Below are positions 1-12,639 of a DNA stretch of 64,000 nt, one piece after another (the first letter of the stretch is position 1; each line of letters begins with the position of its first letter). The stretch spans positions 71,134,001-71,198,000 of the forward strand of contig NC_060213.1 in NCBI RefSeq assembly GCF_021130785.1. Reading direction: 5' to 3'. Under the pieces are notes generated by a model. The model was not told the origin of the DNA and did no database searches. It was given only the letters and a program-made list of their open reading frames with translations. This stretch comes from Homalodisca vitripennis. Taxonomy: Eukaryota; Arthropoda; Insecta; Hemiptera; Cicadellidae. The position numbers and the translations under genes were made by a program.

Positions 1-3000
1 CATTAATTTAATCTTATTAGTAACTTAAATTGACTCACTGGCAAACATTGTATTAAGTATAAATGTAATTATACGTATATGAACACAATTTCGTCGAAAA
101 TATGATTAGGAACAAATGTAATATATCTTTTAGTTTAACTAAATTTGTATAACTTCATGAAACCAGCAGAATACAGATATTTTCTCCTGAAATCCTTGTT
201 GTCAAGGAGCCCATAGTAAGTTCGTAATGATTAAACTCAAATTCTAGTTTATATTCAAATCGATCTTCAGTTACGTTAGTTTTGTGGAAATGTAACAAAT
301 AAAATTTAGCAAACTCCCAATCCTTTTCAAATATATCCAAATATATCCTTTCAAAAATCACTTTTCCTCAAATAACTATTTTTTATATTAACACTTTTTA
401 AAACAATCATAATACAAACGTTAATAAATAATACATCACCGTCAAATATCTGAGTATAAATCCTGAAAGACTTGCTATCTGTGTTACTAAGTTGTTTGAC
501 GGTTACTTATGACTTTAATTTGTGTTTCAATTAGTCGGTTTTATGTATGTAAAGATATGAACAAATATTACATGAAACATAAGTATATTTTGATATATTT
601 TATCCTTTTGAACACTTTCCATTTTACTTCCACCAAAACTATTACAACTAAAATTGCATTTATAAGGCGATATTTTTCGATTTTCAAAGAAGAATAACGC
701 TGTGTGGTTATGACCTTGTACTATGCCAACTGGTTCTTTAATTATGAATATAATTATAGCCTGTAATCCTCCATTACGCTTCAGATCGAAAAGGTATTGT
801 GGATCAATATATTGCATGATACGAATAACAAATTCGATAGTTGAATATCGATAGTTATGACATAAAGTAATGATAACATCGTATGCCGTAGGAGACGTAA
901 TTATCAATTAGTAAATATTACTGCACTACATGTTTATGTACACAAGATATTTCGGCATCAGTGTTATTATGATGCTTAAATACAGCTAAAAATCTGGCTT
1001 GCCAGTGAAGCTACATAGTTCGTTTCTCATCACCGATAAGTAACTCATAATTTTCTAGCTTAGTTGAATCTAAGATCCGGATTAAATTTTATCCGATGGT
1101 TTTAAATTGTTTCCTTTATTATCAACACAATTCAGCAGGACATTTAAAATGATTTGATAGTCGTACATGGTACTTTTGCTATTGATTTGTGTAACATCAT
1201 TCTGTAATGGTCTTGGAGTATTACATGTAATTAGTATTCCAATTCTGAATATGACGTCTATCTATCAATATAGAGTACCTGTGTGATTTAGCAAGTGATA
1301 GAGAATAAATCTACGTTGTATTAATCAATTACCTGTATTTTTGAGCAATATATTAATGGCTAAAACTAATTAACAGTTACAAAATACCTAAATTTGATGT
1401 TTATTGGCTGGAGTAGTGAAGGCTATTACTCGAGGGGCTGAAAAATCATTAATTCTGTCCCTTTTTCTGTCTGTTAGCATTAAAATCTAAAAACTGACCT
1501 AATGACTTGTCATTTGAATTAAAATATATTACAAAAATTATTAAAATTTATTTATTCAAATTTATTTACTGAGTTCAATTATGGTGAATGCATGGGACTT
1601 GGTTAGCGTTAGCAAATATTTTTAATTTGGTGTTATGGCAAGGAGAAAATAGATAAGAGAGAATAAATATGTTTGGATACAAACTGTATTCAAGCTTATT
1701 AGATTTTACATGTAAAATTTGTATTCACTGAGGAAAGTGAAAAACTATAGAGTGGTTAGTGACAAGATTCGATCTCAGAGCACTCTTGCGTTGTAGTATC
1801 ATGTGTATTATTTTTACACTGCTATGAAACCTATCTTACATAAAATAGGGTATTCTGAAAAATATTTTATCTGGTATGTTTAAATGTTTAAATAGACAAG
1901 AATGAGTTGTATAAAGATGCGAATGCAACCATAAAACTTGGTAAGCGTCTTTAAAAGCTGACGAAATTTATTAATATTCTGCTAGGAAATTAAAAAATGT
2001 TCCTTATATATAATTTTATGTACATCTGCAGGACATTTCGAGAAATAAATTAGCTAAATATTTTAAGTTTTGCAGAGATTTGAAAGCGAAGTTGATGTAG
2101 CGTGCTCCTACCTTAATACCAATATTGACGCTGTACTAACTTTAACTTGTTTCAAAATAGGATTAATATTGCTTGTTGTTATGAATATTTTAACGGCATT
2201 ATGTGTAAAATAAAGAAATATGTAATTGAAATAATATTTATATTAATTTATACACCGTATTTAATCAGTCTTAACTTGTAATAAATATAAGAAATGTAAC
2301 TAATTTAAATGAGTTATTCACCTGATAAAAAAACAAGTAATTGAAATAGGAATGATATATCATATTTAAAACACTGCATATAATGATGGTAAATATGTAA
2401 TTATTAAGGAAGAAATAGCTTGAGGACAGTATTTGGTAAACCGTACAATATGCGGTGTCGTGCCTTACTTGTGCGTAAACAGTTGGTTCTATACTGACCT
2501 TACACGAGATTAGACTGTCCCCAACACTGCTGTAGCTTCCCAACCGTAAACTTGATTTTATACTGCTTTCATAGATACTTGGATTTCAATGTATGTTACT
2601 CTTTCTGCCATGCTTGAGAAATATATTGAACACATTTAAGTAGACTAAATTGCATCGTAATCTGGCAGTATTTGCACCTCACTCATTTTTTAATATTATA
2701 CTTACAATTTATGTTACATATTCTTACTGAAAAGAACGTCGCATAAATTTAAGACAGACAGACGTATAGAAATTATAATTTTATTTGAGTGAAAGGCATG
2801 AGTAACATTCCGCCAATGATATTGTCATATTAATCATGATCTTTTAATTATAAAAAGATTTTTAAAACTACCTAAATAAGTTCTTCAACTTTTATTATTA
2901 CTTACTATTTTGTGAATTTAATGTCGTACGCGTAAATGCCCTAACTAAGAATATCATAGGGTTCTTCGAATATATACGTTTATGCACTAATCAATAAAGG

Positions 3001-3185
3001 TTTTATGATTGAGATGTTCAATAATTATGGTAATGCTTTGTTTTAAAAAGAATGACTGGAACTTTGTCTTTGTTTTACGCTATCATCTCCTGGTTGAATT
3101 TAACAAAATAGTTATGTAGATACTAGCAAGTCTCGCACTAAGCAGTACAATATTTGATATTTGAGTTTATCACGAGAATATAAGA
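1..3185. other. AT-rich non-coding stretch
   Basis: No reading frame longer than about 130 codons occurs, and none of the short frames (for example minus-strand 527-907) resembles a known protein or shows codon structure. I see scattered A and T runs but no tandem repeat, tRNA or transposon end. It reads as intergenic or intronic DNA. Confidence 0.6.
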
Positions 3186-3189
3186 AAAT

Positions 3190-3320
3190 TTTAAAGTGAT
3201 GTAGGAACTTCTGCCAATTGAATTGTCTCCGATACATAGTCACTATTCGTGATAACTGAAATATTCAATCATACGCAAACAATGTGGATTGTATAAGTGA
3301 GCGGGAGATAGTGTCTTTAA
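3190..3320 (-). repeat. Old copy of dispersed repeat H
   Basis: On the minus strand this matches the 5' half of repeat H seen at 35.84, 45.0 and 53.99 kb. The shared order is a block around CACATTG, then a GAATATTTCAG-like block, a short stretch with ATAGTGAC/ATAGCGAC, and a final CCTACATCAC. It is the most diverged of the copies. I see no coding potential. Confidence 0.5.
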
Positions 3321-3329
3321 AACTATTTG

Positions 3330-6300
3330 ACTGTTAACTTTAATATCCCTGTATCGCGAAAAGTAATAAGTATAAGCATAGTTAAAATAGCGTATCGTGG
3401 CAATTTATAGAAAATTCAACTCTCTTCAAGCTTCGATATTTGATGTTTTTTGAAACGTATTTTGAAATTGAAAGAGAAGCTTTTTTTTAATCTTCCAGAT
3501 ACGTTCCTTTTTTGGTATCTGAACAATATTATATTCCAATAGCCGAGTAAATATTCCACGGCAAAGAAATATATCATCAATACCACTATTTTTCGACGAA
3601 GTAAAAATATGTGGTAAGGAATTAGTTATATTAGAGAACAATTTCTCACACTATATTTTCCTAGAGCCTAATAGATTTTAAGCAGACTACAAGACACATA
3701 AAAATGGTAGTTAAGGTAATAAATAGATTATAATACAACTTTACAAGGGTGAGGATTTGTTTAATTGACAATGAATTCACATTTAAAAACGCCCTTGAAA
3801 CTTAATTAAATTTTGAAGTGTGTAAATCTAGGCAAGATAAGATCCGTGTATGTTATCCTATTAGGCCTGATGCCATTTTACACCCTCCCATTTCTAAACC
3901 CACATAAACTTTCACGGTTGACAATAAATTTCTTTATTGGAGTATTTGTCTTTGTCGATTAAAAAAAAAAACTAGTTTTAAGAAACGGGATAGTCAATTC
4001 CTTACTAAAGTAATTGAGGTTAAACTATTGCTAAATACTCCAGTTAAAAAATTAATAACCTTATAAACCTAAAGGTAATATTTCATTTGGTCGAAGCTCA
4101 CAATCTGGACATGATTATGTCAATTAGAGTATAATAACATTTTAAACTAAATTTAACTTTGTCAATTCTTATTTTTATTTAATTTAACTTCAAACAAGAT
4201 TTCAATTCTGGATAATATGTAAAATATTAACCACGAAACTAATATTCGCATGAAGTAAAAAAAGCCCTTACTCTGTACGTAATTGTGTTGTGGAAGCTAC
4301 TCATTTATAACCTTAACTATGACCATACTTTAAGCTACAAAATTATCCTAACTTACTATATGAAAACTATGTTTCATAGATACATAATTGTCAAAATATA
4401 TTACAACTGGACGAATAGTCTTGTAATACTTACTTGTATATAAACAGTAATAAAGTGAATACATAGTAATTAAATCAGAGTTATCCCTAAATATATAATT
4501 TATGTCAAGTTATTTAAAAAGCATACTTAATAAACGTGACTGTATTAGTATAGATTATTAATTTTATTTCATATAAGTAATTATATCCTTACTTTTAAAA
4601 TAAGTTATTGTACTTCACTAAGTTGTAGGTGAGATATATCTAGTTTTTCTTAAACTTGCGACAAAATAATTGCTTTTATTTATAAAATCGTGCAACAAGT
4701 ATAATAATTATAATGCTATTCAAACTCCTACTACTTTAAACTGTTTCAAAGATTCATAGTAGTTACATCCTAGAATAAAGTGGTAACAAGTATCTTGTCT
4801 GGAGAGAGATCTAGAGAGGAAACTAGTGTACGAGGGTGTAAATGTTGATTTAAGTGAGGTTCTTCAGCGTCTAAGGGACCCTTCAACTACTGCATAAATC
4901 AACCTTTAATGCCGAGGCATGACACGTCTTGCAATAGTCAATATTTGAAGTTCATAGCAAACACTTTGCATATTCTATGACACGTCATACTCAATAATTG
5001 ACAAGATACTTTCCTCTCTTCTATCTTTGTTTCCAATTAATACCACTTTTAAGGTACACACAGCAAAGGATTAGCATGTTTCGGATTTATTTTGTTGGTG
5101 TGTTAGAAATTTATCGGAGGTTTTAAAAGGTACGTACATTTAATAATATATATAACTGAAAGTACACGTTAAGCGTGTTTTTCAATCGTGTGTCACTTTC
5201 CTCTTATTTGAGGTCAAGTAGTGACAAATAACATGTTTTAGGACTGCAACTGATTAGTATTATATTAGGACCCATCAATTACAACATCTGTTTAGCGTAT
5301 ATATACTAAAACTCAAACAAGAAATCGTGATAATTAAGGAAATGTCGTTGTTTCATAAATATTATTATTTGTTTAAACAATTTCTATAGTTTTAAAAACT
5401 ATTAAATAAAATTTCTTATCAATCTAAAATAATTAAATACATGTTTTAATATTAAAACTTATAATTGTTTATATTAATAACTTTTTATTTAATCCTTGAA
5501 TTTTATAATTTGTTTTTAATTACTAATTGTATATTTTTATTATATCATATGTATATATCTCTCTCTTACAGTACCATAAACGCTTCAAAATAATAGAACA
5601 AAAATCAAACATATTGTTGCAGGTGTTATTTTAAAATATACTTTTTGGCAATATGCATACTTTTTTTTATTAATTGGTTATGAATCAATGTAGGCCTATA
5701 ACTTTGTAATATGTTAGCTATTACTTAATTTTTGTTATATTTGTGCAAAGTTATGTACATTAGGACTGTAAGTACACAAACAATTCATAAATCATAAGAT
5801 AAATAAAACTAACCAAAATAAAAGTCAAACTTAATTCTGCACTAAAAGAAATAATAAAAAATCCCATATTTTATGAAATCAGGCACAAAAATGTATACAC
5901 TATTATAATCATACTAAGTCATTCATAAATTTATTTATTAAATAAAAATTGTATGGCGTTTTTAAACTACAAACCATTTTGAATGCCAATTTAATTTTAA
6001 TAGATCATATATCACTTTGAAAATCTATATACAATACAGGTCATTTCAATGTTTTGTTTGGTGTATTTAATAAAGACGCGCTTTATAACACTACAGAGCC
6101 AAATGGAAATAATCTCAGCTTGCGTTAACGAGATTCTGCAGAGCCATGGGTTCCGTTATTAACTAAAATTAATTTAGTGACATAATGTAAGCAAGTAAAT
6201 AGTTTGTTTCCAAACTTTTTTCGATATATAAGAATAATTTGAACTATTGCAATAAGTTTATTATTTAACTTTATCTCAACTTTTGTATGCTATTTAAATT

Positions 6301-7180
6301 AATGTTTAAAAACATGTTTCCACTCAGACGTACGCAATCCTTTATTTGCAAGATGATACATGTATTATTAAAAAATATAATTAATTATCAATATTTATTT
6401 ATTTCTCAATATGACGGCCATTATAGAATGTTAATTCACAATTTATCAAAAGAAATTACTGCAAAAGTAACTGTAAAAATGTGTATGCAATACATGCAAG
6501 TAGTTTAATTTCCCTGAAAAACATGTCAAGTTTATTATTTCGAGATACATCTATCAACATGTTTATTCTACCCACTACATTTAAAACATATAAATGGCAT
6601 TTTAACTATGTATATTGTAATATATATCATTGAAGGTATAACGGGAGTTCTAATTTTGATAATGTCATATATTACGAAACATTTAATACATTTGTAATTC
6701 CGCTACTGTTAGAATTAGTAGTAAGTTATAAATTTAATTTGTTCAAGTATGATAATATATATAAATAATGCCACCATCATGTAACCGTAGAGGATAAATG
6801 TCATTATAATAATAAACAGTGGTATTTTAGTACATGTTCTTGATTTGTTGTCTTTAATTATAAAACTATATTTAAAGCTATATAACTTATAATCACTTTA
6901 TGCTATCGTATAGTTCTCAATACCTGTTCGATAATGGTATTGAAAACTTAAAATGTTCTAAAGTGTTTAAAATTGATTGCACATAAACTGAGAGTTCTGA
7001 ATCTCTCTTTAATTTAAGACTTATACCCAGTAACTTAAATTTAATACACAATTTTATTCTTACGCTCTAGATTCGAATTATTTCTATTCAAGGTCATAAT
7101 CTATCGTAATTGTGTGCTACGGCTAGATTTAGACTATGAAGAACGATGAACAAATTATAATTCGATATATTAGTACTATA
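3330..7180. other. AT-rich non-coding stretch
   Basis: Long AT-rich sequence with no supported gene. The frame at 6287-6508 is low complexity and unlike any family I know. At 4,780-5,040 the base composition is slightly more balanced, but I recognise no motif. Confidence 0.55.

Positions 7181-7183
<3 letters not shown>

Positions 7184-7224
<41 letters not shown>
7184..7224. repeat. (TA)n microsatellite
   Basis: An uninterrupted run of TA dinucleotides of about 20 units. Reading frames crossing it give Tyr-Ile repeats and are artefacts. Confidence 0.95.
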
Positions 7225-7229
<5 letters not shown>

Positions 7230-7230
<1 letters not shown>

Positions 7231-8600
7231 ACTATTATTATATATGTATATCGAATACAGTTTTTCAATACTTCCAACTTTAAAGGTTCTCAATAATTAT
7301 ATTGAAAGAAACATGTATACAAAGAGTCTAAAAATTATAGAACGTTAAAAAACTGAGAGTTCTTTCTTTTTATACTCTAATCTTCAGTAACAGAGAAGTT
7401 ATAAGTTCACATTTTCTAATTTCAATGACCGTGGTATGGACTCTCTTGCCGTTATCGCAAAACTAAAAGATATTTGGATATTTTTAAATAAAAAATGGTT
7501 TTTAGTAAATATTGAGGTAAATAAGTACTCGAGACAAAAATATAACTGGGTGCTATCACGCAAGGTTTCAAGGGTTGTGACGGTCTGACTAATTTTAAAA
7601 CCAGGTATAAGTAGATATTTTAAAAACTACAAGCATTATCTTCCGTAAATGGCTGCTATTTATTGAAAACCTAAATTCCATTTATACAGTTTCTAGATTT
7701 TTATGGCTTTATGGTTACAAGACACCTTCTTTAATTCATATCCCCCATAAAGGTAACTATATACGGATTTTCAATATGAGATAATGGGTAAAACTTTATG
7801 TATCAATCGTATAAAAGCTGTAGAATTAAAGATGGACACGATTAATTGTTAAATTTATTAAAAACAAACCGTAGAATCTTCTTTTCATTTTTCAATGTTG
7901 GTACGTTGAGAAAGGCTTAGTACTATGATTGTCCCGTATGATGTCAGCATCATATCATTAACAAGGTTATAACCTTCCACCATTTGACACAGAGGGTTAA
8001 CTGCAAAGTTTACGGTGATATCACTCTAAAAGTTTATCGTTTTAAGATTACAGTGTCATCTCACGGTATGGCTACAGCCTCTTCTCAGCACACGTTAATA
8101 TTACTTATGTCACTTTATTGCATTTAATTATAGCTTTATATTTTTAAATTTTAGATATATAATGTTTCATTTGATAGATGGGATACAGTTTTATATGTTT
8201 TTTTTTTCTCACTTCTATTTGAATTATCCTATTATCTGACTAAATTTGTCTAGTTTCATAACATGTATCAGTTAGAAGCGATAGCGTGATGTAATTTAAT
8301 TATTAGCTAACAAATAATAAAATTAACCACACTTAGCTTCCAAGTTTTTTAATTTTATAGATGAACATAATTAGCTGTATCAACTATTGTTCAATTACTC
8401 TCAAAATGTTTATTGATACGTTAATAATCTTATTTGTCTCATTATTTAATTTAATAGTATTTTAATGCATATGTTTCTAGTAATGTATTAAAATAGGTCT
8501 GAAACTTTTAGGTATGAATATAATAATGTTTTTATCGTACTTTAAATGTTACCCAGGTTTTTATATTTTTTTTAATGACAAGCAGAAAAATGCTTGAAGA
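7230..8600. other. AT-rich non-coding stretch
   Basis: No supported gene or transposon end. A short T run lies near 8,198. Nothing else stands out. Confidence 0.5.
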
Positions 8601-8604
8601 AAAC

Positions 8605-8998
8605 AGGTGACTAACCTTTATTGTGCGACTCCTGCAATCAGTGGGATGCATCCCACGGTTGACGCACTAAAACCCTCCTCAACTATGTAGGGCTGTAACC
8701 TAGAGTTTTTTACATTATTACAGGCTAGGCCTAAATTTGGTTTACGCCCATAGGGCTCGCTTCATTTCAAAGCCTTGTGATCGTTTGGTCTAGTTAGCTT
8801 CTCGGTCTAGATCAGTCTTATTTAATCGGAGGACACCCTGGAAAAATTGTGAAACACTATCCCAGTCGGCCTTTCCTAACGCGGGCAGTGGAAGAAAGTG
8901 TGTTCCGCGTCTTCGAGAATGCCCAAAGAAAAGGCCAGCAAGAGGGATTTTAGCATCCGATGCAAGTACGATCTGAAGTAGCCGTTACTTGTGAGGAA
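8605..8998 (-). pseudogene. R1-like LINE, C-terminal end and 3' UTR remnant
   Basis: Read on the minus strand from about 8,995, the translation contains GYFRSYLHRM, then EDAEHTFFHCPR, an in-frame stop where Trp is usual, and ERPTGI. This is the layout of the C-terminus of R1/CR1-type non-LTR retrotransposons: the G-x-F-x-x-YLHR motif followed by the terminal Cys-His finger, usually ending HxxxxCPRW. The first Cys pair of the finger is not recognisable. The block is richer in GC than its surroundings. Below it lie a TGGGATGCATCCCA palindrome and an AATAAA near 8,620, consistent with a 3' UTR. Upstream RT sequence is absent, as in a 5'-truncated insertion. It could instead come from a related clade. 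Confidence 0.6.
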
Positions 8999-9019
8999 CT
9001 GAGTAATGTAAGATCAACA

Positions 9020-9840
9020 TTACCACCCATGATTGGAATTGTTTGGTGAATATCTCAGAGCAATTTTTATTACAGAGAAATATTGACAGTAGTTGCTTGG
9101 AATTCTGTTTTAAAGTAAAATAATCGAGCTCTTGGAGATATTAAAATGTTACAAACATCTTACAAAGAAACTGATATATACTGTTTCATACGATTAGATT
9201 ATATTCAATTACAAATGTTTCATAAGCTACAAATGCTATTGAAAAGGAAAATAAGAAAAGAGAAGTTTTGAATAGAACTTAAAGAAATAGAATAGTTAAA
9301 GCAGATGGATCCACTGTGCAGTATGTTACTGGAGGAATCTAGATACTGAGATTGAACAATATATTTGTGTGTGTTTTTAACATTCCTCCTAGTCCAGTTA
9401 CTCTATCCATTCCATTTGGAATTTTGTTCGGTTTAAAAAGCGCGATACATGTTTGTAATTTAACGAATTTGTTTGTGTCTAATGAGCAAATAAAATATTA
9501 GATTATAGAAATGGCGGTGTGAAGTTTTTTTAAATATATATTCTTTAGAATATTTAATTTAATATTATATTTCACATTTTCTAAAACATTAACTGCTATA
9601 AAAATAGGAACTTTTTTACTGTTTTCAATTTTAATATTCCAAAATTACCAATTCTAAAACAAAATAGCATATGATGGGGACAAGTGGTAACCTTAATTTC
9701 ACAGGAATTAGGTGCATCTGTCTCTACTGATTGGCTCAATAAAAACATAAAACTGTATTTAAAAAAAATATCCAATCAAAAGTCCCTTCCTACGCTGCTT
9801 GAAATATTTTAACATAAGCTCCGTTTGATTTTACCTGATA
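9020..9840. other. AT-rich non-coding stretch
   Basis: No supported gene. An ordinary AT-rich spacer between the LINE remnant and the direct repeat that begins at 9,841. Confidence 0.5.
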
Positions 9841-10095
9841 TATTTGTACCAAACTACAGTGTAATTAATGATAATACCTATATGTATATCCTGCGAGTAT
9901 GTGGTAATAACTTGTTTACTGATATCATTTACTAATCTATAATCTTAAAAACATATTGAATATTATTTACTCAATATTACTGTAATCAATATGGAGACGA
10001 AATTGCAATATTTGCATAACCTTTTAATGAAAACGCGCTGTTTTAACTAAAGTTTTGATACTGCTAAAAATAAAATTATATTAAATGATATTGAG
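9841..10095 (+). repeat. Direct repeat, copy 1 (255 bp)
   Basis: It matches 10,491-10,745 in the same orientation. Both copies open with TATTTGTACC, share TCCTGCGAGTATGTGGTAAT, and end near a GATATTG motif. Substitutions are scattered and indels few. The spacing is exactly 650 bp at the start. I see no coding frame shared by both copies. It is either a tandem duplication or two ends of one element. Confidence 0.85.
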
Positions 10096-10490
10096 AGTGT
10101 ATTATCCCTTTATTAAGCCAATTTGGCCTGTAAAAAACTGTCTCACCCAATATTGCATGCAAGCAACTCTGCTTTCAGCCGCTGTCACTTCCTGGTAGGC
10201 GAACACTTTAAGTTTGCCGTGAACTAATTTCCTGTACTCAAAGTGTCTGCCAAAATGCATTATGTCTCACCGTCGTCACGGCGACGTCACTCTGAATATT
10301 GTCTACTAGAAACCCATTACAAAGGCTTACATCAAACATTCTATTAGAGTGAATAACATTCTAGTACCTTCTAAAGGTTACGTTTTCGCAAATTTTCATA
10401 AAAATTGTCACTGACAATTATAAAAAAATAACTACAACAACTACATAAGTAACTGATCTAATAACTATTCATCTTCATTCAAACGTGAAA

Positions 10491-10745
10491 TATTTGTACC
10501 AAAGTATAATTTAATTAATGATAATACCTATATGTGTATCCTGCGAGTATGTGGTAATAACATGTTTATTGATATCATTTACTGATCTATAACGGTAAAA
10601 ATATTGAATATTATTTACTAAATAGTACTGTACTCAATTTGTAGACGAAATTGCAATATTTACAGAACCTTTTGATGAAAGCGCGCTTTTTTAGCTACAA
10701 TTTTGATACTGAAGTTAAAACTAAAATGATACTAAAAGATATTGC
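10491..10745 (+). repeat. Direct repeat, copy 2 (255 bp)
   Basis: Second copy of the 9,841-10,095 repeat. The 395 bp between the copies (10,096-10,490) is a different, slightly GC-richer sequence containing a CGTCACGGCGACGTCAC palindrome near 10,275. Confidence 0.85.
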
Positions 10746-10952
10746 ATGTCTATGTATCTCTGTTAATATATCTCGAGAATGAAATGAGTTATAGATCTTA
10801 ACTTTTGAATGCAACCTAAGTGAAGTCTGTTACGCGACACGTGGTTTGGCCTACTCCTATCTTTAACATATACAATAATATTAAAAAGTAATGGTGTAGT
10901 AATGTACTGCCTCATAAACGTAACACTTTACCATTGCACCAAAATCCAGACT

Positions 10953-10994
10953 TAGTTTCATTCTCACTATTCTGGACTAGTGAGAATGAAACTA
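10953..10994. repeat. Perfect 17-bp inverted repeat (hairpin)
   Basis: The arm at 10,953-10,969 (TAGTTTCATTCTCACTA) is exactly complementary to 10,978-10,994, with an 8-base loop. The loop TCTGGA also mirrors TCCAGA just upstream of the left arm. Such a perfect stem is unusual in this AT-rich background. Possible sources are a tiny palindromic duplication or a remnant of a fold-back element. Confidence 0.9.
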
Positions 10995-10999
10995 TGTGA

Positions 11000-12465
11000 T
11001 ATCATTATAGATAAGCAAGAGCACAAACAACAAGTTACGTACAACGGCGAAAGTGAAAAACGAGAGTTCTTTTTAATCCCCTAACAATTGTAAATATCTG
11101 AAATCCTATTATGATTCCAAACCGTTCATCGCAAATTACAAAATTTAAACACGGTAAAACCCTTATAATCTTACTCTTTAAGGAAAAAGCAGTATTATAA
11201 TTTGATATTACCATGTTTTTGGGCTATAATAGTGCTGGGAAATCTCAGGTACTGAGTGAAGGGAGTGTACTCGAATCTAAGATAATATCCTTTATGTATC
11301 CAAAGATGTTTAGTACACATTAGAGACGTTATTGGTACTCTAACATGGTTAAAGCTTACATTTTAAATTGTTAAAAATTTTGAATAACGTAGTCGAATTT
11401 ATTAAAACGTTTAGCCTTATTACGGACATTTCTTACTTCTTAAGAGGTAAATTTAGTACCAAGTGGGCCTCTAAATTTAGTGGGTAGTACCAAAATCAGT
11501 CCCCTTTTTATTTTTTGTGTAGTTTCATAAGTATTTTAAAAAGGCTAAACAATATATACTGATTAATTTATCAGGAAAATTGGGTTATTTTAAGTTAAAT
11601 TAACTTAATTAAATTCAACTACTTAGAGTCTACTAGAGCATATACTCGTACAGTGCATTAAAATGACACATCTTATATAAAAATCTCAAAATTACAAAAA
11701 AATATTTACTGTGTATAATTTAAGTCACTAATTATTTAATATTATTATTATTATTATTTTATTACGAGGATTTAAGTTTTAACCCTTTTAAGATTGATTC
11801 TAGGTTGAATTGTATATACCGTCTCAACAAGTTATAAGATCGCTACTTCTCATACAATCTGCTATTCCATTTAGTGAGATTTCCACATTTTCGACGCTAA
11901 AATAGCTTTCCATTTACTTTAAATTTACTTACTAGAGTTTTTAATATAATATTTATCATTCTTTTACGATGACTTAAACGCCCGTGTACCAACTCATACC
12001 ATTTATAACGTGGTCACCCTTTTCCATCAAATTTTGGCAAGTAGGTATATGATTAGACCCTAAATAATTTCAAAGAATATAATTTATAATCTTCTAGTTC
12101 TTATAACATACAGAGTAGTGGGGTACAGGCGATCTATCTTAATTATCAAATCAAGATGTGCAATTGTTTCTTACATAGCTTTGGTATTTCCAAACATAAC
12201 TTTAACTACTAAACATTATAAATAAATTTGTCTTCTTGAACATTACCTTTAACATTCTTTCCTTAAAGGGTATTGTTGTCACCCTAGTACAAAATCTGTC
12301 ATTACTAAATCTTTGTAACAACTCTTTTTTATTTCTAACCGATTTTCCAAAACGAATTTATAGCTTTTAACATATGAAACTAAATATTTGCTGAAAAATA
12401 AAACCTTCTTTTCGTTTATAAGATTTTATATACATCACATAACCAGAAAGCGAAGTAACACGCTG
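11000..12465. other. AT-rich non-coding stretch with short (ATT)n
   Basis: No supported gene. A short (ATT)n tract lies at about 11,741-11,757. Confidence 0.5.
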
Positions 12466-12469
12466 TCGT

Positions 12470-12605
12470 AAGGAGTTGAGAAGCTGATGCCTTCAAAGAA
12501 GACAAACTGCAAGAGAGACTACCTGTCTCACAAGCTCTTTACTGTCAGCAATAACACCGTGTAGTCCCGCACTTTACCTTCTCGGCGATGTTTAGGCAAA
12601 GTGCC
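12470..12605 (+). repeat. Three-copy diverged repeat, copy 1
   Basis: It aligns with 25,928-26,040 and less well with 19,975-20,150. The shared landmarks are AAGAAGACAA, ACCTGTCTCA, a CTTTACTGTCA-like block and GTAACATC/ATAACACC. There is no shared open frame. It is probably an ancient, non-autonomous dispersed repeat. Confidence 0.5.
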
Positions 12606-12639
12606 AAGTGTTAATGCCTATATTATTAAAAGTGTTTTA

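Noticed and set aside
527..907. 126-codon minus-strand frame
   Set aside because: Composition follows the AT-rich background, with no recognisable motif and no relative in the window.
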